Shown here one piece after another: positions 34,112 to 46,100 of a stretch of DNA of 64,000 nucleotides. Below the pieces are notes generated by a model, which saw only the letters and a program-made list of their open reading frames with translations, searched no databases and was not told where the DNA came from. The stretch lies in assembly GCA_031763025.1 (NCBI GenBank), contig JASSKH010000016.1, positions 5,876,054 through 5,940,053 on the forward strand, given 5' to 3'. The translations under genes were made by a program, and so were the position numbers. How positions within the stretch are numbered: the first letter of the stretch is position 1; each line of letters starts with the position of its first letter. This DNA is from Macrocystis pyrifera. Lineage: Eukaryota; Sar; Phaeophyceae; Laminariales; Laminariaceae.

Positions 34112-37100
34112 TACATCCCCGTTGATTGTCTAGTAACGCATTCCAGGGTATAGCCAATCCAGGCGTGTGTTTTGTTGTGGTGTGTGTTTCGTTCTTGTCT
34201 GCCATCGCTACCGGAAGAGGCGAAGGCGCGCCCAAAAAAAAAGGCAGTCTGTAGAGCACGGTAGAACGAGGCGCCCATGCCAAGTAGGTTGCACACGCGA
34301 ATACTTCTGTAGGTGTCGCACCATTGTATTGGTCCTTTTCTCCCGGTCTACTCCCTGCCCAAATCGTTTCATCCTGCTAGACACAACCGGATTCCTCCTT
34401 CCACGCCCCCGTGCAGGTTCTGTACCGAGCTTGCTTTACGTGACCAACGCTACCCAAGCCGCGAGCCAACAACGTCTTCTTCCGTCTCCGGACGCCCACA
34501 TAACCGTGGGGTCCTCCGGCAACTCGGCCGTCGCAGTGCTCTCGCCCCGGGGGGCGCAATCTGCGGTGCGTTTCGGGTGTACTGGGCTGCCGTACAGTGG
34601 CGGCCTGGCCGTCAGACACCACCTGGACGCGCGTGGTGAGGAGCTCGAAACGTGGGGAGCGCGTTGCAGAAAACAGCAGTCAAGAGACGGCAGTTTACGC
34701 CTGTGACGGGGCGGCGGTCGATAATTTGTGTAGTAGCTTTGGTGCGGCGGACGGCCGTCTTAACTTATTGGAGTAGTTTCAGTGTGGTGGGCGGTAGTCT
34801 AGACTTTCCGTAAATCAGGTACAACGCAAGAGAACAACGCACCCCCTCGGACGAACTTCCGAGCTATTGTGGGGGAAGACAGTAGTCAGGACCAAATATA
34901 CTCAGTGAAAATACTGTAATGTATAGGTTTTCGCGTAAAAAATGGGTTCTGATTACTGTGGACCTCCGCGATAGTGTTTATCGACAACGGGAAGAGTGCA
35001 AACACCAAGCGGTGCGTGCGTCTATGGAAAGTAGCTCGACGACATCTTTCCATAGTCACCGTTTTTCGTTGTTGTGTTGCCCACAATATTTTTTGGGGAA
35101 AATCGTTCAGGATAACCGTCCCAGGGGTGTGTGTGTGCTATCTTGCGTTTTATACTCCTGCGGAATAGTTGAAAAGCCCCAAACACACTATTTTTTTATG
35201 TGATGGACTGCAGTCACAACTTGATAGTCAAAATTTGTTACAGCTATGTTTCAGTGTGGGAGTTCCTAAAGGTGCAATTGAAGACGCCAAAAAATGCCAC
35301 CTCCCTCGCATATTCAATTCGCCGTGCAGTGTGTGAAGGGCGCCGAGTCTTTGTTGGTTGCGGGGAAAAAATGGGAACTCATGAAACCTTCCCCGTTTTG
35401 GCTCGGGATCGACGGCCAGGGAGGGAGAGGGCCTGTTGGACGTTATCACGGGGTATAATTTAGGTGATGCTTGAATGTCCTGGGGAAAATCTTAACGCCC
35501 TCGAACAGATACAGCGGCCGTCTGCAACGACATGCGGTATAACTTGGGCACTCCTTCCATGTGTGTCCTCAGAAAACTCTGTACCCGCGGACAAGCACTC
35601 TGACAGTCCCCAACAAACCTGTCTTCGTCAGAAGACTAGGGGTGACGGTAGCGTTGTGTTGTCGGCCGGCTTGCGAGGCTTGGGGAAAAAAAAAACGGCC
35701 TATTCTGCGTGGTCAACTGGCGTCGACAAGTGTTCGGCTTGAAAAATGGGAAAGCTTTCGGGTGCTCTGCCCTGGGCGTCTCATAAGCCTTTGCTCCGTG
35801 GCTGAACACGAGGCGGCCTCGTGGGTTCTCTTCTTGTTTTGTTTGGGTCGCGAAGTGACACCTTCCCTCTTCGATCCTGCTTGATCCACTCTTCTTTCAA
35901 AGCTCGTGATACGCTTTTGCTGGAGCTTGCCTCCAGCCCCGGCCGCATTGTCGGCGATGCTGCGGGTAGGTGGGGTGTCGGCGCGGTCCCAGAATCGGCG
36001 GAGCTCGCGGCGACCCTTCACGTCTTCGCATTGCCAAAGTTCGCCGAACCTTCCGGGTGAGAGTGAAGATCAGTGTCGGGGGGGAGGGGGAGGGGGGGGT
36101 ACCGTCGACGTTCAAATGTCGTAATAGACACGCGGCATGCAGTACGTTAAGCCCTTTAGGACTAAAACGTCGTTGTGGGGACCAAAACAATTGGAATTAT
36201 AGTCAGGTTTAGGTTCACGTACGGCGCAGTGATGAAAGAGACGTGATAAAAGAGATGAGCCGTGCGAAACGTAATGGCTGACACAGCACCGGGACCGACA
36301 AGGCGTCTCAGAACAGAGTAACAAATCACTCGGAGATAGCCCCATTCAACCATACTGTCCCCGACTGGTCTATCCCGACTAATCTAAGGCGCCGTCAAAA
36401 ATAATCGGTCGCAGGGCGGGGCTGACGTCGATGGAACTTCCAGAACCTGCAACGACATTTCTGATAGAATCGACTGGTGCTGGAGTGGTGCAATTGCTCA
36501 GCGGTGCGGCATCGTCACCGCGAAGCTCCATCGCTAATGCAATCGTGCTGAGTTCGAGACCAGGTGTGATCAGCTAGAAAAGGGGGAAGGGGCAAAGGGG
36601 CTCAGGTGCGTACGCCTTTAGTTTGTGTGGTGGATGGAGCTGTTTTTTGTTTGCGACAATCTTCCGCCTTAGAGTTCCGCGCATTTCGGTGCCGAGCGTG
36701 ATATCCAGCTTCATTGTCGAAAAACTGGTCAACTACGAGCGTGAGCGCGGAGAGGATGAGAGAAAATGTGACACCATTGGTCTCATGACTGCAGGTTTGA
36801 AAAAAAAAAAAAAAAAACGGTTTCGCGCGTCCCCGTGGCCGCGTTTCACCGCATCTCGTGCAGGTGGTAACGAACCGAAAGGCCACAGCCACTGGGTTAT
36901 GTCTCAGGCAGGAGACAAAGCTACAGCCTCGCGACCACCGGAATGGACAGACGCGTTGGCCGATCGCTCCTCGTGGGCCGGAGGGATGACGTTGGCACAC
37001 GTCTCTGGTGAGATGGTTTTACAGATTTATCGCAAAATACTCAAGCTACCCTACCCTTGACGAGCGTGCCCCGTTCAGGTTTCACAACGCAGTCATTGAT

Positions 37101-40100
37101 TTTGACGACCGATGTCAGTCGCAGACCCGGAACCTCGTTGCTGTTATTGTTCTCGCCTGAACTCATCGCCAATAATCGAGTCCGTGGTCACAGGACAAGC
37201 TCCAATGACTCTGGAGGGGTGGAACATTGCCTCAGGGAAAAAGTACTAGGAGGTTGTGAATACCGATGGCAATTGCGCTCAATCCAACAACAACCGAGCG
37301 TGATCTACAGGTCGTAGAGTAGATCGATGTGCGCCTTTCCTTTGGTTTGTGATGTACAGAGGCAGCAGCAGACGCTGCCTCGCGTAGATTCTCCTCCTTT
37401 TCGGCTGCACTGCAGCTAGCTTTACCTTTCACACTTTTTACTTCAGGGCTGGTCACGGGTGAGGAGATCTTCAGACTCTCACCAGTCTGGTCGGGTCGGG
37501 TTGGGTTGGGTTGGGTTGGGTCGGGTCGGGGTCGGGTCGGGTCGGTCGGGTCGGGTCGGGTTGGGTTCGGTTCGGTTCGGTTCGGTTCGGTTCGGTTCGG
37601 TTCGGTTCGGTTCGGTTCGGTTCGGTTCGGTTCGGTTCGGTTCGGTTCGGTTTCGTTCGTTTCGTTCGGTTCGGTTCGGTTCGGTTCGGTTCGGTTCGGT
37701 TCGGTTCGGTTCGGTTCGGTTCGGTTCGGTTCGGTTCGGTTCGGTTCGGTTCGGTTCGGTTCGGTTCGGTTCGGTTCGGTTCGGTTCGGTTCGGTTCGGT
37801 TCGGTTCGGTTCGGTTCGGTTCGGTTCGGTTCGGTTCGGTTCGGTTCGGTTCGGTTTGTTCGTTTCGGTTCGTTTCGGTTCGTTTCGGTTCGGTTCGGTT
37901 CGGTTCGGTTCGGTTCGGTTCGGTTCGGTTCGGTTCGGTTCGGTTCGGTTCGGTTCGGTTCGGGTCGGGTCGGGTCGGGTCGGATGGAGTCGGGTCGGGT
38001 CAGGTGACCCGACCCAAGTCTACCTGAGTCGCGAGTTTTGACCCGAACCGTGAAAAGACCTGGTTTTCTGAGCCAACGCACGACACCGCTGGAAAGAAAC
38101 GTGTGCGGAACGGATTCCGCTGGGCTTTTTCTTTCCGACAAACTATACCTCTCTGATGAACACGAAAAGCGAATTCGATGCACCCTGCTTTAGGGGATGT
38201 CGCCTTCGAAGACAGGTATAGCTCCCAGCAACACCCTGCCGCAGGCTGACATGAGACTATAAGCCCCCCCCCTCATCCGCCGGAACGGTGCTCTATTTCG
38301 AAAAGGAGGCGTGGTCAATGGTCACATGACCAAGGTAAGCAACAAATGAATATGCCCCCCCGTCCCCCCACCCGTCCCCATTCGTCGCTCGTGCTCCGCA
38401 AGGAGGGGGGTCCACTGGCTGGCGATCGGCACTCGGGACGTTGTCACCGAGAGGGGAAGCCGACAGCGAAAAAACTGCCAAAACAAGGCCGCACCTTGCT
38501 CTGAGTTCGAGCGGTCGTCGATCAGGTTTCGGCACCGGCCCTACAGGGGCCAGAGTAACAATCGGTGGCGCCCTGGTGGCGGAACAGGTGTGTTCGTTGG
38601 CCTCACCCGCTCCATTTTTCCATCACTCCAGTTTTGACGCGTGCTATGTAGGATGCGTGTTTCCTCGAAAGAGGGACTACCCGAGAATGCTGGATTCCTA
38701 TTTTTTTGTGTGTTGCAGCGCTCTTCGTGATGCTCCTGTTGGGTTATGTGGGACTGCTGTTCGTCGGGGCTAAGCTTACGAATATGATCAAAATTCAGGT
38801 TTTAGCGGCGAGGTATCTATCGCATGCTCTGCCTCGAGTGAGGGGCATCATGAATGGTTGGTGCACCCCTCTTCCCTGCGTAGCGTGTGCCTGATATCAG
38901 TTTCGAACACCACATAATCGTTAAAAAAATGTCATCACACAGAACGTCATATATAAGCCGACCAGGCTTCTAGGGTTGTGCCTCAGTCTGTCTGAGCGTA
39001 GCTCGTGGGCATGGCTCTAGCTATGATCAAAAGTTCTGACTAAACAAAGTGGTAACCGTACCATGTGCAAAGGGATATTTTCACGCTCGAGAATCCCGCC
39101 GGCCTCCGGAGCTTAAGAGCCCGGAAAACGACGTCCACGTTTTATTTTTCTGGAAAAGGCGAAGGGGGTATGGGTTAGGGGCGCATCTGCAGTATCATAC
39201 CGACACCATTTTCCTGAGGCTCCTCGCTTTGAGGACCGCTCTCTCTTTACAAATCACCCGAAAACGCCCTGCAAGTACAAGAAAAATTGTGCGCTTAACC
39301 CCCGATGAGCAATCCCATGGCCTATGAATATTCTCCTGAAAAACGTTGTAAAAAAAAAACAAAAAAAAACGATATTTGGGAATTTTCTTCCGTCGAGAAG
39401 CCCCATCAGCCAAGACGTATTTCTCGCCCTAAAGTCTGCCACTGTACGAACCCTAAAGCCTGAACCCCTTTCCTAGCACCCGTTGAACGCCGTTGAACGC
39501 GGTTTAGCGTTGTGGCGAATTCAGAGAATTGGAAAAGTGACGGGCCAAAAGTGACGATTATAGCAGACGGCCGCTGCGTGACCTGGGGGATGATACAAAA
39601 CTACGGCAGGGTGTCCCGAGTTTCAAACGCAAGAAGTCTTTCGGCATCTACCCGCACCGCTGCTGGGCGCTCGCTTTGCCCGTAGCAGATGGCTGATGAT
39701 AGCACTCAACGTTATCAACCATTATTTTGGTCGCTCTCGCGGCTTCCCACAGAAGTTATCCCTGAAATCGGGTGTACACGGTGGAAACGCTTACTTGTGG
39801 GTCAGGGCTGGGTCGGTGGCGCACGGATGACGTTCACCGTTTTTTTTTTTTTTCTTGTGTGTGTGTGCCTCCGTTTTCTCCGATATACTTTTCGGTGACG
39901 AGGACAGTCGACAAGGGGGTAGAGCGGGGGCATTCGAGATGAGGACGTTTTCTCTGGACCTCTTTCCTTGTCAGAGGTTGTGAATGCGCGCGGTCAGCTT
40001 GCCCCTCATCCCCCCCCTCCCCCCTTCCCATGCAGCAATGATGAAACGTATTTCCCGCCTGTTCTGGGTTCCATCAGTGCAGTACAGCGCGATTGCCCTT

Positions 40101-43100
40101 GCCCCCTTTCCCCCCCCCTGTGCTTTATTCGTCGTAAAGCACAAAAACATAACAACGCAAGGGGGGGGGGGGGGGAGGAGGTGTATCACGAGTGAAGTGA
40201 TGTTCATCGCCCTGATGCGATTCCCGGCCGGCCCTGCTTTAGGGTGTAGTAGGTGGCACCCTCCTTTCGCTGTTGTTACTCAACGCCCCTTGTCTGGCAT
40301 CCGTGAACGACCGTGTCGCGCCCCCTGAATAGTTGCTCTTCCTCCCCCCCCCCCCCCCTGCAGAACATGGAGAAGTTTGGTATACTAGATAGTAGCGAGA
40401 AAACGATGACTACCCTAGGAGATATGGTGGTGGCTACAGGCAGCTAGACAGGAAGGAGATACGATTAGCAAAAACTTTCTACGTCGCATATAAACACAAC
40501 GTACTGAGTACCCAAATGTTGAAGGTATCCGTATCAGGAGTAGGAACGGTGCTCCGTCTCGAAAGGGATGCGTGGTCAATGGTCAAATGACTAAGGCAAG
40601 CAACAAATGAGTACGCTTTTCCCCCCCCTCCCGTTCCCCCCCTGCCAGGTTCTTGTCTTGTCCGACGAGGGGATGGTCAGGGACATCGATGAGCTCGGCA
40701 ATCAGGGTAGAGATCATGCCATGGAGGCGATGCGCCAGGTGAGCCAGCTAGCGACGCGGGGCTACGATAGGAATAGCACTTCTGGCGAAAATTGTCACTT
40801 TAGACTGGTTGCTAATATGCTCCTCAAAAGCGGAAATACCCAATAAAGCATGCCTTATCGTTGAAATACCATTTGTGTCTTACAAAATTATCCGCGAAAT
40901 TCTCAGGCAGTGGGATTGCCCATCACGGGGTTGCATTTTCAGTTGTTTCTATTTTGGTAAAAAAATATTTTTTTTTTTTTGGGTGAGGCATAGATCTCTC
41001 CTTGAGTGCCGGAGCCACAAAAAATATTTTACGTGCACCCCCGTGTGCCGAAGCACTCGCCGAGCGTCGTTCAGGAGGCGTGTTTTTCACGCGCATTTCT
41101 CCGTAGACGGAGCACTTCAGAGGCAGAACTTGGGAATAAAGGAGGCGTGTTTTTCATACCCATCTCTCTGTAGACGGAACACTTCAGAGGCAGAACTTGG
41201 TGATAAAAGCGGCGATAGCAGCCGTATACGGCCACTGCTCGATTAGGCGATGCTACAAATAGGTGTCCGAGTTTTGCCATGCAAGGCAAGGAGTCGCACG
41301 GCACGGGCGCAACATGATAACATGATCCCGCCCGTACTATCGTAGATGGTTGTTATCAACCAAAGCTACCATTGGCTTTGTCGATATATCTCGGGATCTC
41401 AAAGGGGTAAAATAAAAACTCTACGGAATCAGCGGAAACGCATACGATGAACCCCTTCGACGTATTTCTCGGTCGCTTCGAATATCAGACAAAAAATAAA
41501 CCGATCAACCCTTGGGTGCGTGTTTCCTGTCGCCGCAGATGAACGTGGTGAGCTTTGGCTGGACGAAGGAAGCTTCGGCGTCGTACGGTTTGCGACCTGA
41601 CGTTAGGCAGCTCGGGTTGATCGCTCAACAGGTGAACGCGGTCAAGCGTATGCGCGTATTAGAACCCTCCTAGTCAGATAAAAAAGCGGGACAATCGGGC
41701 CGGACTGTAACGGAAGCACAAGGGGTAACGAACACCATGGGTAGTAACAGTGTCTGCCAGTACCAGTACAGTATACTTAGAAGTCAATACTGAAGGTACC
41801 GACCAATATTTGGCATTTTCGGCATTTGATACTGCGAGTACTGGGCGATAGTCAGTATTTTCGACGCGGTCATACTCCGGGTGCTGCGAGCCTAACAGTA
41901 TACTGGTACTGTCCCAGTATAATGCTCCAGTATACTGGCATCATGCCCAGTACCCAGTATATCGTTACGAACAACGGTAAACACTTACTATTGGGCACTT
42001 CTGTTAGCAGGAAGGGGCACCAATATCGCGCAGCACGCTCACCTTCAACGGGCGCCCATGTCGCTATATTCGTCGAGTTATTTCGTCTTAAGGTTGCCAC
42101 AAGGGGTTTGGCCACAAGCTATATAGCGGTGATCGGCCCCATGTTGGATTTACACAGTTATTTCTACCCAGCTACATCGCGCGAAATAGGGGGCGACCGT
42201 CGACACGTGAGTGAGCTAGACTGCCGAAGGGGGAGAATATACGGGGTGCCTTCTTGGCGCTCGGCGTTCGTTCGTCATCGTTCTCTTGGCACGCTTGCTG
42301 CGGACATCATTGCATTCTGCAATATTACGGGGGACCATAGTAAATGGGACCAAATTTTGTTAGTAAAAATGGGGAAATATATAGGTTTTTGTGTCTACCG
42401 CAGGTCCTATTTACTGTGGTCCTCCGTAATAGCTAGGGTGTCGACCGATGATGATTTAGATGGTTTTACCTAGGATCTAATGTGGAATATCACACCTCCG
42501 TGCGAGAGCGATGCAGTGCACCGCAAGCAACAGAGCCCACGGGATAGGCTTCGGCTCAATGATATTTTCTATATTGTGGTCCCAGCACCATTGAGAGGGA
42601 GGGGGTCAGCCGTAATCCATATATACGTAGCCGGTGGTAAAATATGGCGACACTAATTCCCAGCGCACGCCTACATTAAGCTCTGTGTGGAGAATTTACG
42701 AGGGGCCTCCTTGACACTCGGCATTCGTCACCTCCTTGTTGGCCCGCTTTACTGCGGGAAGTACAGTATTACGGGGAGCCATAGTAAACAGGACCTACGA
42801 TATACACAAAAACCTATATATTCACCTTTTTCTAGTAACAATATTTGGTCCTATTTACCATGGTCCCCCGCAATAGTATCCCTCACTAATCCCGAGTAAT
42901 TTTACCGTAAAAACGTGGGGGGCGGTTCTGAAGACGTTAAGTGGCTATACCTTCCGCACGTCGGACGTATCACGGTCTATCTATAGATCATCTATAGATA
43001 ATGTAGATCCTAAACCTGCCGTTATGAGATGCTCTGCAGGATCTGTGTAGTACAGATCCAACGAAGGAAACACGTCTTACAGCAAATGATGATGCAGATT

Positions 43101-46100
43101 ATACGCTACAGCAGATGATGATGCAGATTATACGGCTCCCACCCGGCAACATGAACTACTGTAGTAGATCATGCAGATCATACAGACCATACATATCAGG
43201 GGGATACCTACCCTGAAAGAGCTAGATCATGAGCTGTAGATGATCTGTCCCACGCGTGAAACGCTCCGCGTGCCCGCCCCAATAAGCTCTTTGTGTGGAA
43301 CACGTCGTGCAGGTGGAGAAGGAGGCCTCGCCATCGTTGGTCTGGCAGGACGCTACCACCGGCAGGAAGGCGGTGTCTTACTCCCGCCTTTTGGCGACGC
43401 TTGTCGCCGCCTTTCAGGTGTGAAGTGGGCGCCTACTACGTAGGCTAGAAATATTTTGTTTAGATTGTTGTTTCCTGAGTGTCGGTTGGAGGGAAAAAAT
43501 GAAGGCGTTCGATATACACCACAACCATTGAGCTGTCTGTCAGCAGCCATTGTGAATATCTGACCAAAGCGCAACCCGGGGTTCGAAAATGAATTGAATC
43601 GAATTCACTTGAATTTAATTAAATTGAATTGGATTGAATCGAGTTGAAATTGATTGGATTGTAGGGTCGGGTCGGGTCGGATCCGGCAAGGGTGACCCCA
43701 ACCGCCGCCAAAGTTTAAAAACCTCCTGGCTCGACGCGACCCGACTCGACCCGACCCGACCCGACCCGACCCGATCGGTGAGATTTAAAAACATTACTCA
43801 CACGTGAAAGAGCCCTAAATACAGACAACAGGCGTCCACCAGTCAGCGTTTGCCAATGATATCCGTTGCTCAGCGATTTGTATGTGCCGTATGTCTAGAC
43901 AAACCTCAAGAACTGTAGAGTAGATAAAATAGCCGAGCCCTGCGCTTGGCCACAACAGGGCGAGAGTTACAGCGGTGGAAAAAAGACACTGTTGTGACCT
44001 GCCGCATTTCCTTTCGCAGAGGTTAAGGTTGCTCGAAGAGGCAAAGGCCGAAAACACAGACAGTTGTCGCGGGTGACAATGCTGTCGAAGGCACGGGGAA
44101 ACACGCCATCCTTTCGCCAGCCATGTTGTAAAGTTCGCCACGAAGGGGCGGGCGCTTGCTTTGGGTCCTTACTATTTTCTGACTGACGGGGGCTCCCCAG
44201 GTGAAGAACCACCCAAAACGTTTTTCAATCTGATTTTTGAGTTTTACAAGTTGTTTTTTTATACCTACGTATCATATAGCCCATGGGATTGTTTACCGGG
44301 GGGCGCGTCCAATATTTACCGAGGAACACTTCATGAGAAGCAAGGAGCACGGATAGCAATTGAAGGAGATAGAGGTTACACAGGAAGGATGTACAGAAGG
44401 GAGCTGGGCTTCGTGCCAAAAAAAATGTCCTTTTTTATTTTCGTTTTCCTTACTTCTTCTCTCGGGGACTGTTTGTAAAACTCATGCCCAGCATATTGTC
44501 AGATGAAAGACGCAAAATTTAATGTTTAATCAGAAGTGGAGTTTTGGTTAAAAACTACGGAGTTCCTCAATCATTTGGAACCTGAGGAAGTTTTTAGGTG
44601 CCCCCTCTGTCGTCGCGCCATGACTCTTTGCGCGAAAATTGATAATGACTCGGGGTAGGGTAGGGGGAGTGTACTCGATAGGAGAGATGTACTCGATCTC
44701 ATGCATGTCCGTAGTTTCTTCGGTCATAGACCCTCTTATCCTTACAATGCCGGGACGGAGCAGGGTAGGGGGGTCACTTTTAAGTCCTTTAATTTGGTTT
44801 TGCCGCGAAAAGTCACCGCTCGGCCGAGTGACTACCCTATTTCTTTTGCAGTCTTTCGCTTTTACGCCTCCTCTTGGGTGTCGCGACATCCATTTCCATG
44901 GGATCGATTGTTGCTACTCTGCGCCAGAGCAAAACATACAGAGTCCAGTTTTCGGAGAGGCACAGAGTAGTAGACCCACTCACCCGAGTGGCCTAAACGC
45001 GGTATTGAAAACATTGGCGGCATCATCATACCCGTCCCTACCATGGCACCAGTCTTGCACCCCTGCTTCGTGTGGAAAAAAGTGACGCCGAGGTTAACTC
45101 TGGCCCCTGCTACAGCTCGATGAGTGAGTGAACCATGCGTGCTTCTGGCGCATGAAGGCTACACCCAATTCTTATGAGGCTCCTATTCTCATGTAAGGAG
45201 CTCTGTTCTGTTCGCCCCGAAAAGATTGACTCAGCGAGAAAAAAAAATGAAACTTTGAGCCCGATGAACTATCCCATGGCCTACAGTAACATATTGAACG
45301 AAGAAAAAAACGTAAAAAAAAAAAACATCAATGGTATTCCGACGATGTTGGGCGTAGTTCCTCGGTTGGGCAGTGCCCCGCCAGTCAGAAAGGAATTGGG
45401 CAAACCGTGTTTCCCCCAGTATTATCGGTGTGGTTGCCATGCGACACTGTGCAGCGTGTGTCAATCACCATAAAGAGACCCAAGAAGCAGAGAATGAAAA
45501 CCCGGCACGAAACAAAGAAACCCCGTGAAAGTATGACACCCCGAACACATTGACGCACAACAATATGCTTCCTGGAAACAAAGCATTAACCCCCCCCCCC
45601 CCCGCCCGTGCGTCTCATCGTAGCAATGCACGCATCTTCTGATCCAATCCGGTACCGTCTACGATAAACCCGTCACGGCAGCACCTCGACCGCCTCGTCA
45701 GCGAGGAACGGAAGGCCTGGGATAACCGACTGGAGGCGGTTGAAAAGGGCTCCGCGTTGGGGGCTGAAAGTTGTCGAAACGCGTCGGATCGCTTGAGGAT
45801 CGTTGAGGCGGCGAAAGAGGCTGGGGTGGAGTTGTCAAAGGTGCGTCCGTTTACAGAGTATCAAAGGACTTCCCTGTGAGTATATGGTATTATATGCAAG
45901 AAGGACGGGCACGAGCGTCGATCTATTGAAAACACGTAACGTGGGCAAGAGCGAAAAAGCACGCCCTGCAGCCTGAAAAGGTGTGACATTTCGTTGGCGT
46001 TAAGGCATTAGTTATTCCGTTGGGCTACTGGCAGCGGGAGGTTGAGCGATCTCCTGCTCAGCCTAAGCCGTAGAACCCCCCCTCCCCCCCCCTCCGTATG

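Noticed and set aside
33914..34296. Poly-Gly and poly-Pro proteins
   Set aside because: They are translations of a 91-base G tract; the same applies at 29989-30342, 53953-54141 and 55195-55486.
37459..38183. Long frames on both strands with RFGSV or EPNRT repeats
   Set aside because: They are readings of a (GGTTC)n satellite; a pentamer without stops leaves all frames open.
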